Shown: positions 1 through 9,477 of the stretch, piece after piece
Layout: each line of letters begins with the position of its first letter
How positions within the stretch are numbered: the first letter of the stretch is position 1
Assembly: GCA_017517845.1 (NCBI GenBank)
Contig: JAFWXW010000038.1
Span: 1 to 64,000, forward strand
Length of the DNA: 64,000 nucleotides
DNA from: Paludibacteraceae bacterium
Lineage (GTDB): Bacteria > Bacteroidota > Bacteroidia > Bacteroidales > Paludibacteraceae
Reading direction: 5' to 3'
Position numbers and translations under genes: made by a program
Notes under the pieces: model-generated
What the model saw: the letters and a program-made list of their open reading frames with translations, nothing else
What the model was told of the DNA's origin: nothing
Databases searched by the model: none

Positions 1-411
<411 letters not shown>

Positions 412-523
412 ATATATATTTTATTTGTTTCTTACTCTGACTTAGGTTACCTGTTATAGTTCTCCATAAAATAAGAAAACTGACGGTTGCTATTTTTTCC
501 TTAACCTTGTTTTGGTTGTATAT

Positions 524-543
524 TGTTCAATCTATCAAAGAAC
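524..543 (-). promoter_or_regulatory. rRNA leader boxA-like antitermination motif
   Basis: On the minus strand this reads GTTCTTTGATAGATTGAACA, about 115 nt upstream of the 16S 5' end. A GTTCTTTGA motif at this place is common in rRNA leaders of this phylum and resembles boxA, where Nus factors load. The remaining leader (412-523) shows no gene. The function is inferred from position and motif. Confidence 0.6.
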
Positions 544-626
544 TTTTTGCATTTCATAATCTCTGTAACACAATTTCTAGTTTTAAACTTCTGTTGTGTT
601 GACCACTCTTGGTCGAAAAGCGAGTG

Positions 627-658
627 CAAAGGTAGAAACTTTTCTAATACACTCCAAA
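627..658 (-). promoter_or_regulatory. rRNA operon promoter (Bacteroides type)
   Basis: On the minus strand, TTTG (658-655), 20 bp, then TACCTTTG (634-627) is an exact match to the Bacteroidetes primary sigma consensus TTTG-N19-21-TAnnTTTG. Transcription should start near 620, giving a 16S leader of about 210 nt that carries the boxA-like motif. I found no second good match in the upstream stretch. Confidence 0.8.
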
Positions 659-803
659 TATTTTGAAGACTTTTTTACAAGAAAAATGCAACTTTTTTAT
701 AACCGCCTGAAAATCAAGAGTGATTGATTTTAACTTTTAATTCCTTTAATAGGCTTTAGAGCTTCATAATAATGAAGTTCTGCATTATATGTAACTACCT
801 TAC

Positions 804-835
804 TTTGTTTTTTTGATCATAAATTATTAATTTTG
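804..835 (+). promoter_or_regulatory. cysE promoter
   Basis: TTTG (804-807), a 20-bp spacer and TAATTTTG (828-835) match the Bacteroidetes consensus exactly. The predicted start near 842 gives a 5' UTR of about 30 nt before the ATG at 871. It fires away from the divergent rRNA promoter. Confidence 0.75.
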
Positions 836-870
836 CAACAGAAAATAAGACACTATTATATATAAAGTAT

Positions 871-1737
871 ATGGGAAATAATTATTATGCTACTATAAAT
901 AATACAGTGGAGAGGTTGAATTCTCAGGAATTTGATGGAAAATTGACTCATAAAGGTAGAGATGGAGAACCTTATCCTTCTATAAATGATTTATATGACT
1001 TTATAAATTTATGTAGAAGTGTGATTTTTCCTGGTTTTTATGGGAGCTCAATGGTAAATAACCAGACTTTTAATTATCATATAGGTGTAAGAGTTGAGAA
1101 ACTTTTCAATATTCTTACAGAACAATTGTATGCAGGATTGTGCTTTGAATGTAAAGATGAAGAAAGAAAATTGGAGTTAAAGAGACAAAAATCTCTGGAA
1201 ATAGCTTCTAAATTTGTAGAAAAACTACCAGAAATCAAACTAATTCTGCGTACAGATGTGGAAGCAATTTACAATGGAGACCCTGCTGCCAAGAATTTTG
1301 GTGAAATTATATTGGCATACCCAGGACTAAAAGCAATAGTAAATTATAGAATTGCCCACTGCCTATTAGAATTGGGAGCTTCTGATATTATCCCTAGAAT
1401 GATTACAGAAATGGCTCACTCAGAAACAGGTATTGATATTCACCCAGGAGCAACTATAGGTTCATACTTTGCAATAGACCACGGTACAGGCATTGTTATT
1501 GGTGAAACTTGCATTATAGGTAATCATGTAAAACTATATCAAGGTGTTACTTTGGGGGCTAAGAGTTTCCCTACAGATGAAAACAATAATCCTATCAAGG
1601 GTATTGCACGTCACCCAATACTTGAAGATAATGTGATAGTTTATGCTGGGGCAACAATTTTGGGACGCATTACAATAGGCGAAGGCGTTGTGATAGGTGG
1701 TAATGAGTGGGTTACGACAGCAAGAGTTAGGAGTTAG
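871..1737 (+). CDS. cysE: Serine O-acetyltransferase, C-terminus altered by a repeat
   Basis: The enzyme transfers acetyl from acetyl-CoA to L-serine, giving O-acetylserine, the first step of cysteine synthesis. An N-terminal helical region (about 1-180) is followed by left-handed beta-helix hexapeptide repeats (about 188-280) that contain IDIHPGA (188-194) and DHGTG (203-207), the active-site region of the family. The family normally continues about 20 residues past the GGNxWVT motif. Here the protein stops eight residues after it, and the last residues (R-V-R-S) are encoded by AGTTAGG repeat units at the start of an intergenic element. The natural C-terminal tail, which in CysE proteins carries the site for complex formation with cysteine synthase, therefore seems lost. 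The gene has its own promoter and converges with the permease gene. Confidence 0.93.
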   Translation: MGNNYYATINNTVERLNSQEFDGKLTHKGRDGEPYPSINDLYDFINLCRSVIFPGFYGSSMVNNQTFNYHIGVRVEKLFNILTEQLYAGLCFECKDEERKLELKRQKSLEIASKFVEKLPEIKLILRTDVEAIYNGDPAAKNFGEIILAYPGLKAIVNYRIAHCLLELGASDIIPRMITEMAHSETGIDIHPGATIGSYFAIDHGTGIVIGETCIIGNHVKLYQGVTLGAKSFPTDENNNPIKGIARHPILEDNVIVYAGATILGRITIGEGVVIGGNEWVTTARVRS

Positions 1738-1918
1738 GAATTGCTGTGCAAGCGAGAGCAGAACTAAGCTTGCTTAAGTTATGCCGAATGTTGCGATTAA
1801 GTGAGAGCAGAAGCAAAGTTTACTTTGATTATGCCGAACGTGAGCAACTTCAGCGAAGCTAATATGTAGCCAGCAATCACGAGCGTAGCGAGTAATTAGT
1901 AGCGAGTAATTAGGAGTT
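1725..1918 (+). repeat. Intergenic repeat A, copy 1
   Basis: About 190 bp begin with two AGTTAGG heptamers (1725-1738) and end in GCGTAGCGAGTAAT plus a short extra GCGAGTAATTAGGAGTT. The copy at 22372-22561 differs at only about four positions over the central 157 bp. Inside are two tandem units of about 47 bp, each made of GAGAGCAGAA, a small palindrome (TAAGC-TT-GCTTA in one, CAAAG-TTTA-CTTTG in the other) and TTATGCCGAA. A short terminal inverted repeat, ATTGCTG and CAGCAAT, frames the element. It codes for nothing recognisable but supplies the stop codons of both flanking convergent genes. Confidence 0.8.
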
Positions 1919-3115
1919 TATGCGGCGAGTGGCTATGTATGAAGCACCGAAGCCCATGGATAGGACGGTAAGAAAAATTAATATTATATCAGAAAAGACT
2001 AACTTAACAGGATAGGCATCTACCAGGTATGTACCTGCTGTAGATGCTAATTTTATTAGCCCAAATTCCATCTGAAGATAACAAAGTATTACACCTACTA
2101 TAATACCAATTATTGCACCAATAGCAGAAATTAGCCAACCTTCAAACAAAAATATATTCCTTACCATTTCTGGTGAAGCCCCTAAACTTCTTAAAATGGC
2201 TACATCTTCTTTCTTTTCTATAATAAGCATAGAAAGTGAACCTACAATATTAAATATAGCAATTAATAAGATAAATGAAAGAATAAGGTATGTTACCCAT
2301 TTCTCTATTTGGAGTATACTGAAGAATTCTTCTTGCTGTTCGTATCTATCCAATACTTTAAATTCTGAACCTAAGGCATCGGACAAATATGATTTTACGC
2401 TTTTTTCACTGGCGTCATCTGATAGTTTTAATTCAACCGCAGTAACTTCTGTGGTATAATCATAAAGATTTCTGGTAAGTTCAATGGGGACAATTAGGAA
2501 ATTGTTGTCGTATTTTTCCTGTTGGACCATGTAAATACCCGTAAGAAAGGCGTGTTCTCGGTTAAACGCCTTATCTACCATCATTGGATTTACATTTCCA
2601 ATTCGTTTTGGTGCATATAACCAAATGGGTTGCACAAATCGTAGTCCACTACCCAATGTATTAGCAAGACCTACCCCACCAACTGCCATATTGAAGACAC
2701 CTTCTTTGGTGGAAAACTCTCCTTCTATCAAGATGCTATCTATTCCAGATACTAGATTATAATCTTCTGGAACACCTTTTATAGTAACAGGAAGTTGTTT
2801 TTCGCCAAATTTAAGAAGAGCATTATCTTCTATTACATAACAAGTATGCTGAATATCCTCGTGATTGAGAGCATGAGTAATTGTGTCTGGCTGAAAAACC
2901 TTGCCAGAAGTTGCTACAATCTTTAACTGGGAATCAAAATTACTGAATAAATCTTCTACTACAGTCTGAAATCCGTTGAAAACAGACAACACACAGATTA
3001 AGGCAATGGAACCAACCACTACACCACACATAGAAATAAGCGACACTATGTTTATGGCATTGTGTCGTTTTTTGGAGAATAAATATCTCTTGGCTATGTG
3101 GAACGAAACGTTCAA
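1910..3115 (-). CDS. FtsX/LolC-E family ABC transporter permease
   Basis: The 401-residue protein has an N-terminal membrane segment (about 20-47) after a basic stretch, a large extracytoplasmic domain (about 48-265) and three more membrane segments in the C-terminal third. This is the MacB/FtsX/LolC-E layout. In Bacteroidota such proteins are usually annotated as lipoprotein-releasing permeases, and the start (a ...FSKKRHNAINIVSLIS-like stretch) fits that group. No ATPase gene is adjacent, so the partner is encoded elsewhere. It follows rbfA by 6 nt, probably as one transcript. Its last residues (I-N-S) and stop codon fall inside repeat A. The exact substrate is inferred. Confidence 0.85.
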   Translation of the reverse strand: MNVSFHIAKRYLFSKKRHNAINIVSLISMCGVVVGSIALICVLSVFNGFQTVVEDLFSNFDSQLKIVATSGKVFQPDTITHALNHEDIQHTCYVIEDNALLKFGEKQLPVTIKGVPEDYNLVSGIDSILIEGEFSTKEGVFNMAVGGVGLANTLGSGLRFVQPIWLYAPKRIGNVNPMMVDKAFNREHAFLTGIYMVQQEKYDNNFLIVPIELTRNLYDYTTEVTAVELKLSDDASEKSVKSYLSDALGSEFKVLDRYEQQEEFFSILQIEKWVTYLILSFILLIAIFNIVGSLSMLIIEKKEDVAILRSLGASPEMVRNIFLFEGWLISAIGAIIGIIVGVILCYLQMEFGLIKLASTAGTYLVDAYPVKLVFSDIILIFLTVLSMGFGASYIATRRINS

Positions 3116-3121
3116 TTAAGA

Positions 3122-3457
3122 TTACTTTAATAGATTGTCTATATTTTCAATATAATCTAGTGAATCGTCCAGAAAGAAAGTAAGTGTAGGAACAGTTCTA
3201 AGCTGATGACGTGTACGCTGTGCTAGTTCGTGGCGAATAGCTACAGAACGTTCATTTACAAGGTCTAGGTATTCTTTTTCCTTATTAGAAGGAAAAACAC
3301 TAATATAAATGCGTGCCACACTCAAGTCGGGGCTTATACGAACTATAGTAGGAGAAATAAGGATACCTTTTTGCATATTTTGTGTAAAACTGCGAAAAAT
3401 ATCACTAATTTCTTTTTGTAATAAACGTGCTATTTTGTTTTGTCTTGTTGTTTCCAT
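3122..3457 (-). CDS. rbfA: 30S ribosome-binding factor A
   Basis: The small KH-like protein binds free 30S subunits and helps 16S 5'-end maturation and cold adaptation. At 111 residues it has the usual family length, with the RQNKIARLLQKEISDIF start, a PTIVRISPDLSVARIYIS core and the terminal DSLDYIENIDNLLK helix typical of RbfA. It is the first gene of a two-gene unit with the permease (6-nt gap). A TATTTTTG -7 box lies at 3486-3479, but the best TTTG upstream (3513-3510) is 23 bp away, so the promoter is uncertain. Confidence 0.95.
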   Translation of the reverse strand: METTRQNKIARLLQKEISDIFRSFTQNMQKGILISPTIVRISPDLSVARIYISVFPSNKEKEYLDLVNERSVAIRHELAQRTRHQLRTVPTLTFFLDDSLDYIENIDNLLK

Positions 3458-3506
3458 TATACATTTCTTATTTTATTGCAAAAATAAGAAATAATTAGGA
3501 ATTTTT

Positions 3507-3546
3507 GTGCAAACCGAGTGCAAATAAGTTTATTTATTTGCCGATA
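3507..3546 (+). repeat. Diverged single unit related to repeat A
   Basis: The stretch reads GAGTGCAAATAA, GTTTA, then TTTATTTGCCGA. It keeps the order GAG-x-GCA, short palindrome (CAAATAA/TTATTTG), then TTTGCCGA seen in each unit of repeat A (GAGCAGAA, palindrome, TTATGCCGA). It lies in the 146-bp gap between rbfA and the SusE-like gene. Similarity is by eye only. Confidence 0.4.
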
Positions 3547-3547
3547 A

Positions 3548-3581
3548 CAAAAAAACAGCCCAACAATAGTTGAGCTGTTTT
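3548..3581 (-). terminator. Rho-independent terminator of the SusC/D operon
   Basis: Arms AAAACAGC-C-CAAC (3552-3564) and GTTG-A-GCTGTTTT (3569-3581) enclose an AATA loop. On the minus strand the hairpin is followed by a T-run (3555-3548). It lies 23 nt after the stop codon of the last gene of the glycan-uptake operon. Confidence 0.8.
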
Positions 3582-3603
3582 GATTAGCTATAATAATTTG
3601 AAA

Positions 3604-4485
3604 TTATTGAGCTTCTTCTTCAACTGGAAGACCTACCCAAGCTTCAACTGTATCAACAGGTTTAAGGTCTAGAGGCATTTGACGGTTACCACCATCTTCG
3701 CCAATGTTCCAGTCCCAAGTTGTACCATCTAGAGATACAAAGTATTTGTATTCGCAAGCTTCACCAACAGAAACAGTTGCTGTATAGGTGTTTCCGTTTT
3801 GAGACATAACTACAGGAGCAGTAATGTTCCAGTTAAGATCTGCACTTAAGTTACCTACGATACCAACTAGAGCACCTTCTGGAAGTGGAGCAACTGCAGT
3901 AAGAGTAAATGTAGCTTCACCAGCTTTGTTACGTTCTACGCATGGAGCAGATTTCCATTCTTTGATACCAACGAAAACTACAGTACCATCAGGAACAGCT
4001 GTAAGTTTTTGTTCGCCACCATTTTCTTCTGTTAGAACTGCTTCACCACTTAAAATAACAACATTTTCGATTTCATCTTCTGGAATGTTCATACCCCATT
4101 GAGTACCCCAATCAGCTTTACCTTCTGCTGTTAGAGCGATAGCTTTTGCAGCAAAGTCAGAAGCATAAGGAACTGTAATTGTGTACCAACGATCTTCACC
4201 TTCTAGTTTTGTGAAAGGATATTCTTTTGCTCCTGGATTGTATCCATCGAAGCTACCAGTTAAGATAACACCATTACATGTGTTTTCAGGAACATAGATA
4301 GCAATAGTGATGTTACCTGCTCCTGGAGCATCTACTGCAGGCATAATGTCTGGGAACACAACAACTTCTTCTTCATCATCTGGAGTTGGAGCTGGATCTG
4401 GAGTTGGTTCGTTTTCTTTATCACAAGAAACAAGAACGAATGCGGCCATTACAAAAAGGCCAAAGAATTTTTTCAAAGTTTTCAT
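3604..4485 (-). CDS. SusE/SusF-like surface lipoprotein with two CBM-like modules
   Basis: The ATG at 4485 is preferred over one 13 codons upstream because the protein then begins with a clean lipoprotein signal (MKTLKKFFGLF..., lipobox LVSC at about residues 18-21). The cysteine is followed by D-K-E-N-E, an acidic patch typical of surface-exposed lipoproteins in this phylum. After a Pro/Asp/Glu linker (about 25-45), two modules follow. The first (about 55-165) has a GVILTGSFDGYNPGAKEYPF stretch like glycogen/starch-binding E-set domains, and the second (about 195-290) has aromatic-rich CBM20/48-like features (YKYFVSLDGTTWDWN). It is the third gene after SusC and SusD and probably binds the same glycan at the cell surface. 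The ligand cannot be told. Confidence 0.75.
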   Translation of the reverse strand: MKTLKKFFGLFVMAAFVLVSCDKENEPTPDPAPTPDDEEEVVVFPDIMPAVDAPGAGNITIAIYVPENTCNGVILTGSFDGYNPGAKEYPFTKLEGEDRWYTITVPYASDFAAKAIALTAEGKADWGTQWGMNIPEDEIENVVILSGEAVLTEENGGEQKLTAVPDGTVVFVGIKEWKSAPCVERNKAGEATFTLTAVAPLPEGALVGIVGNLSADLNWNITAPVVMSQNGNTYTATVSVGEACEYKYFVSLDGTTWDWNIGEDGGNRQMPLDLKPVDTVEAWVGLPVEEEAQ

Positions 4486-4576
4486 AATGATTAAATTTAA
4501 ATTAAAGTTTTCACAAAAATACAATGTTTTTTCTTACTTTCAAAATTATTCTACAAATTTTATATTTAATTTTACA

Positions 4577-6244
4577 TTATTCATCTGTAGAATAACCATC
4601 GTTTTGTGTCCATAGACCACCAGAGGTTTCAATCATCTTACGTGGAATAGGGAACCAATCTAAATATTTTTCTCTAACAGGTTTAAATGTCCATTCACCT
4701 TGAGAGAACTTGTTGTAACGAATTAAGTCACGACGACGGATGTTTTCCCAAGCGAACTCACGACCACGTTCGTCTAACAATTCATCAAGGTCTAACGAAG
4801 CATAAGGTGTTACACCTGCACGAGAACGGATTAATTGGAATTCTGAATCTTGTAATAATGCTGCTAAATCACCTTCACCACCACGAAGGATAGCTTCTGC
4901 TTTCATATATAATACATCAGCATAACGGAATAGCACGAAGTCATTGTCACAGAATTTATTAGGACTTCCTTTACCTACTTCGTATTTCAATAAACGAGCA
5001 CCATCATTTGGAGTAGCTTCTTCTAATGAAGTTACATTTGATGTCATACGAGCTTCTAGGTTACCTTTGTCATCCATGATAAGAATGTTACCATCTTCAC
5101 CGTAAACAGGTCCTAAGAACCAACCCCATTTACCTTCGTCTTTGGTACCTTTGATACTATCACAAGGTCCACGACGGTCAACTTGATATTCATATAATTT
5201 CAAGAAAGAAGGAGTTGCAGAGAAACCGTTCCATGGTTTTTCTAATAAATTCCAAGCTTGTTGGTGTTTATAGTTTAATGATAACATAGTGATACGTAAT
5301 TTGTTTGCCATTTTACCTGCAACATCACGATAGTCAAAGTTAGCATTACCATCTTCTACGATAACGAAGATATTTTCTTCACTTACTTCATTATGAATTA
5401 AGAAGTTTGTAAAGAAGTCTGGTTCAATTTTATATACTTTAGAATTGATTACTTCATCACAAGCTTTCACACATTTTGTATAAAAATCTGCTTCTGAGTT
5501 AATACCAGCCACACCAGCAGCCTTAGCATTTGCTGGAGTAACACCGTATGACTGTGCATTTAAATATAGACGAGCTAATAAAGCATACGCCATACCATGT
5601 GTAGCACGACCGTAGTTTGCTGCTTTTGATGGTACATTAGCTTTTGGTAGCATAGGACCTACTTCTTCTAATGTATTTACAAGTTTTGCCCAAACTTCAT
5701 AAGGTTCGCTTTGAGGTACGTTTTCTGCACTATAACTTTCCAAGTAAGGAATACGACCGAAAGCATCAAACAAAGTATAATAGTAATAAGAGCGTAAACA
5801 CTTAAGTTCGGCTACGAAGCGATTGTAAATGTCATCTTCTAGATTACCTTTTACTTCTGTTTCTAATTGTTGTAGAATTTTGTTACACAACACAGCACCA
5901 GAGTTACTATATTGCCATACAAATTCAAATGATAGGTCGTTTGGTGTCCAAGATTGGTCATTGAAACCTTTCCAGTAACCATCGTCATTCCAGTCGTTAC
6001 CTGGTTGACGTACTGGGTTGATACATTCGTCAGAGCTTAATGAGTTAATACCCCAATAGCCCCAGTGGTCATGCAACCATTTTACGTCTGCATAAGCTTG
6101 ACCTACCACACGTGCTACGTTTTCTTGGTTGGCCAACATTTCTTGTGCAGTAGGCTGACCGTAAACTTCCTCCTCTAGAACATCACTACAAGAGGTTGTT
6201 AGAGCAGCTACGCCAAGACATATAAAAAATGCTATTTTTTTCAT
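4577..6244 (-). CDS. SusD/RagB family glycan-binding outer-membrane lipoprotein
   Basis: The surface lipoprotein caps the SusC barrel and captures oligosaccharides. The 555-residue protein starts with a lipoprotein signal (MKKIAFFICLGVAALTTSC, cysteine at 19) followed by acidic residues. The N-terminal TPR-like helical half (QENVARVVGQAYADVKWL, FVWQYSNSGAVLCNKILQQL) and the conserved C-terminal RagB block (LFRYADVLYMKAEAILRGG, DELLDERGREFAWENIRRRD, FPIPRKMI) are those of the family. It lies 19 nt after SusC in the same operon. No glycoside hydrolase is encoded next to it, so the substrate is unknown. Confidence 0.96.
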   Translation of the reverse strand: MKKIAFFICLGVAALTTSCSDVLEEEVYGQPTAQEMLANQENVARVVGQAYADVKWLHDHWGYWGINSLSSDECINPVRQPGNDWNDDGYWKGFNDQSWTPNDLSFEFVWQYSNSGAVLCNKILQQLETEVKGNLEDDIYNRFVAELKCLRSYYYYTLFDAFGRIPYLESYSAENVPQSEPYEVWAKLVNTLEEVGPMLPKANVPSKAANYGRATHGMAYALLARLYLNAQSYGVTPANAKAAGVAGINSEADFYTKCVKACDEVINSKVYKIEPDFFTNFLIHNEVSEENIFVIVEDGNANFDYRDVAGKMANKLRITMLSLNYKHQQAWNLLEKPWNGFSATPSFLKLYEYQVDRRGPCDSIKGTKDEGKWGWFLGPVYGEDGNILIMDDKGNLEARMTSNVTSLEEATPNDGARLLKYEVGKGSPNKFCDNDFVLFRYADVLYMKAEAILRGGEGDLAALLQDSEFQLIRSRAGVTPYASLDLDELLDERGREFAWENIRRRDLIRYNKFSQGEWTFKPVREKYLDWFPIPRKMIETSGGLWTQNDGYSTDE

Positions 6245-6263
6245 ATTTTGTATTTTAATTTTT

Positions 6264-9233
6264 TTAGAATACTACATTTACACCCAACATAACATTGGTA
6301 ACAGAAGGATAGAAACCAGTTGCGTCGATACCTGAATCCCATACTGAACTTGTGTTAACTTCTGGGTCAATACCTGAGTAAGAAGTAACGGTAAACACGT
6401 TTTCAGCGGTAGCATAGATACGTAATGATTGTACGTATTTGTTAGGATTCAAAGGAACGTTGTAACCAAGAGTGATGTTGTCTAGTTTTAGGTAAGAACC
6501 ATCTTCTAGGTAGTAATCTGAGAATACACCTTGACGATATGCACCAGTACCATTAGCTAAAGCTTCAACGTCTTTGATAAATACGTTCATACCTTGTGAT
6601 TTTGTAGGACCGTATGCCCAACGTTTAACGTTAAGAACATCGTTGCCATAAACACCACGGAAGAAGAATGTTAAGTCTAAGTTTTTCCAACGGATAGTAT
6701 TGTTCCAACCATAAGTGAATAGAGGTTGTGCATTACCAATAACTTGTAATTTATTTTTACCATCTTCGTCTTTTTCGTATTTTAAAGCACCTTTGCTTGT
6801 AACACCAACAACTTTGTAACCATAGAAAGTACCAACAGACTCACCTTCAACGATTTTTTGGGTATTAACACCTTGGATACCGTTTTCACCTACACCACCA
6901 CATAACATTTCTGAGTAGTTCAAACCTAATTCTGGGTCTGAAAGTTTCACGATTTTGTTATCGTTGAATGCAAGAGTAACACCTGTGGTCCAGTTCCAAT
7001 CTTTTGTTAACACAGGAACACCTGTAAGAGAGATTTCAATACCTTTTGATACGATTTCACCACAGTTTGCTAACAATTTATTAAATTGGTATGGAGGAGT
7101 TGGAACGTCATATTCCCAAAGTAGGTCTTTGGTATCACGATAATATAAGTCGATAGTACCGTTTAAACGGCTCTTTAAGAACGCGAAGTCGATACCTACG
7201 TTGTATTCGTATTTCTTTTCCCAACGTAAATCTGGGTTAGCATTTTGCATTACACCGTAAGTAGTAATCCATTCGCCATCATACCAGAATGTACCACCAG
7301 TTGTAAGTAATTGTTTAGATTTTAAATCGCTACCTAGGTTGTTACCTGTGATACCGAAACCTAAACGTAGTTTTAAGTCATCACACCATGTTTGGTCTGC
7401 CATGAAATCTTCGCCACTGATACGCCAACCAGCACTCACTGCAGGGAACCAACCCCATTTGTGATTTTCGCCGAAACGAGAAGAACCTTCACGACGAACA
7501 GAAGCAGAAATCAAGTATTTTTCGTTGTAGTTATAGTTTACACGAGCAAATAATGACATCAATGTGTTACTATTACGATATGAACCAATATTCAAATCTT
7601 TTTTAGAAGCATCACCGTCATACATACTATAGTATTTATAGTTGTCTGTTGGGAATCCTCTATTTGACATATTGCTTCCATCATAGAAGAAGTTTTGATA
7701 AGAGAAACCTGCAACTACAGCTAAGTTATGACCGCTCCAAGAACCAGAGTAATCGATAGTAGCTTCGTATAGTTGGTTTAAGTTTCTAGAAGTTTTACGT
7801 TCTGCTTTACCAGCTTCGTTTTTATCAGTATCGTATAATTGAGAGCAATAGTAATAATCATAGTTATCACCTTCTTCGATAGCTGCGAAACCATTAACTT
7901 TTAAACCAGGAACAGCTTTGATATCAACTGTTGCTTTTACAGATCCACGGAAGTAGTTACCTTCTTGGTAAGATTCTTTTTGATTTGCTGCTGCAATAGG
8001 GTTTGATTGACCTGAAGCAGTTGGCAAATAGTAACCAGATTCTGTTTCTGGGTTGTAGATAGGATAAGTTGGGTTTAAGATAGCAGCTTGTTTGAAGTCA
8101 CCACAGAAATAATCATTACGATAGTGCATATAAGAGAAGTCGTATTGTAACTTCAACCAACCATCTAATAATTTTTGGTCAGCAGCAATTTTTGCAATGA
8201 TTTCTTGACGTCCAGAGTTGATAGCAACACCTTTTGCATCTTTGAACATCACAGAACCACGATAACCGAAGTTTTTGGTATTACCAGAGATAGCTACGTT
8301 GTGACTGTGTGTGATAGGAGCTGGATTTAATAAACCTTCCATCCAATCTGTGTTATAATCACCATCTAGAATAACAGGAACAACTTTACCACCAGATAAT
8401 GATTCTAAGTTGCGGAATTCTTCTGGAGTAGCCATACCTGTTTTCTTTTGTGCTGCAGCATAAGAAACATAACCAGAATATTCTACAGAAGCACGTCCAC
8501 ATTCTGCTGATTCACCTTCGCTACGTTTTGTTGTAATAATGATTACACCATTGGTACCACGAGTACCATAGATAGCAGCAGCTGAACCGTCTTTTAATAC
8601 GTCCATAGAAGCGATTTCTTCTGGAGAGATATTGTCGATGTTACTTACAGGCACACCATCAACAATGTACAAAGGAGCTGAACCTGCACCTTTATCCAAT
8701 GTAGAGAAACCACGAATTTGGATGTTGTAACCGGTACTTGTAGGGTCACCACCTTTTTTAGAAATGTTCAAACCAGCAACTTTACCTTGTAAAAGACCCA
8801 TTGGGTTACCTTTTACACCTGCGTTAAAGTCTTCTGATTTCACACTGGTAACAGAAGATGTTACTTCTTTTGCTTTTTGAGAACCGTAACCAATGGCTAC
8901 AACTTCTTCTAGTTTTGTAGTTACCTCAGCAAGAGTTACATCTAAAGTAGATTTACCAGCCACAGAAAGTGTTTGGCTTTCATAACCCATAAATGAGAAA
9001 ACTAAGTTGGCATTTGATGGAACTGAAATTTCATAGTAACCATCAAAGTCGGTAATGGTACCTACAGAGTTGTCACTTTCTAAAGTAACATAGGCTCCAA
9101 TTACTGGTTCACCAGTTTGGTCCACAACTGTACCTGAAATTTGTGTTTGAGCTATAGCTCCCACACAGAAAAACAGCGACATTACAGCTGTAAGAAACCA
9201 TTTACGCGAATTTTTCACATTGTTAAGACTCAT
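6264..9233 (-). CDS. SusC/RagA family TonB-linked outer-membrane transporter
   Basis: The TonB-dependent barrel imports oligosaccharides delivered by SusD. The 989-residue protein has a signal peptide (to about 28), a carboxypeptidase-regulatory-like domain (about 31-110, ISGTVVDQTGEPVIGAYVTL), a plug (about 125-240, with YIVDGVPVSNIDNISPEEI and AAAIYGTRGTNGVIIITTKR) and a 22-strand type barrel to a terminal phenylalanine. All of these are hallmarks of RagA-type SusC proteins. It is the first gene of a SusC-SusD-SusE-like operon, with its promoter in the 244-bp gap upstream. No hybrid two-component or anti-sigma regulator lies nearby, so its regulation is not visible here. Confidence 0.97.
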   Translation of the reverse strand: MSLNNVKNSRKWFLTAVMSLFFCVGAIAQTQISGTVVDQTGEPVIGAYVTLESDNSVGTITDFDGYYEISVPSNANLVFSFMGYESQTLSVAGKSTLDVTLAEVTTKLEEVVAIGYGSQKAKEVTSSVTSVKSEDFNAGVKGNPMGLLQGKVAGLNISKKGGDPTSTGYNIQIRGFSTLDKGAGSAPLYIVDGVPVSNIDNISPEEIASMDVLKDGSAAAIYGTRGTNGVIIITTKRSEGESAECGRASVEYSGYVSYAAAQKKTGMATPEEFRNLESLSGGKVVPVILDGDYNTDWMEGLLNPAPITHSHNVAISGNTKNFGYRGSVMFKDAKGVAINSGRQEIIAKIAADQKLLDGWLKLQYDFSYMHYRNDYFCGDFKQAAILNPTYPIYNPETESGYYLPTASGQSNPIAAANQKESYQEGNYFRGSVKATVDIKAVPGLKVNGFAAIEEGDNYDYYYCSQLYDTDKNEAGKAERKTSRNLNQLYEATIDYSGSWSGHNLAVVAGFSYQNFFYDGSNMSNRGFPTDNYKYYSMYDGDASKKDLNIGSYRNSNTLMSLFARVNYNYNEKYLISASVRREGSSRFGENHKWGWFPAVSAGWRISGEDFMADQTWCDDLKLRLGFGITGNNLGSDLKSKQLLTTGGTFWYDGEWITTYGVMQNANPDLRWEKKYEYNVGIDFAFLKSRLNGTIDLYYRDTKDLLWEYDVPTPPYQFNKLLANCGEIVSKGIEISLTGVPVLTKDWNWTTGVTLAFNDNKIVKLSDPELGLNYSEMLCGGVGENGIQGVNTQKIVEGESVGTFYGYKVVGVTSKGALKYEKDEDGKNKLQVIGNAQPLFTYGWNNTIRWKNLDLTFFFRGVYGNDVLNVKRWAYGPTKSQGMNVFIKDVEALANGTGAYRQGVFSDYYLEDGSYLKLDNITLGYNVPLNPNKYVQSLRIYATAENVFTVTSYSGIDPEVNTSSVWDSGIDATGFYPSVTNVMLGVNVVF

Positions 9234-9392
9234 GTAAATAATTTTTTAAGGTTAATAAATAGGATTAATTTTGTTTTAATATTTTCTATATCAATACTTT
9301 AACTCAACAAGCCACTAGAGTTAAATGTTAAAAAGCAGAATTTACATCTAATTATTTTAACAATTACTGCCTAGAATCTTGCTAATCAAATA

Positions 9393-9424
9393 CAAATTTA
9401 AATTTCTTTTTATTATTAAACAAC
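9393..9424 (-). promoter_or_regulatory. SusC operon promoter
   Basis: On the minus strand GTTG (9424-9421), 20 bp, then TAAATTTG (9400-9393) is close to the Bacteroidetes consensus. The start near 9386 gives an untranslated leader of about 150 nt, long enough for post-transcriptional control, though I saw no known riboswitch in it. Confidence 0.6.
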
Positions 9425-9477
9425 ATTTCAATTAAATAAATTAACTTTATAAGTCATTTTTCTTCTAAATGTTAAAA

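Noticed and set aside
1910..3457. Complete Lol lipoprotein-release system
   Set aside because: Only one permease is present and no LolD-type ATPase or LolA lies nearby, so a full system cannot be claimed here.
4486..4524. Upstream ATG of the SusE-like lipoprotein
   Set aside because: It would put 13 residues before the lipoprotein signal. The ATG at 4485 gives a standard signal and lipobox.
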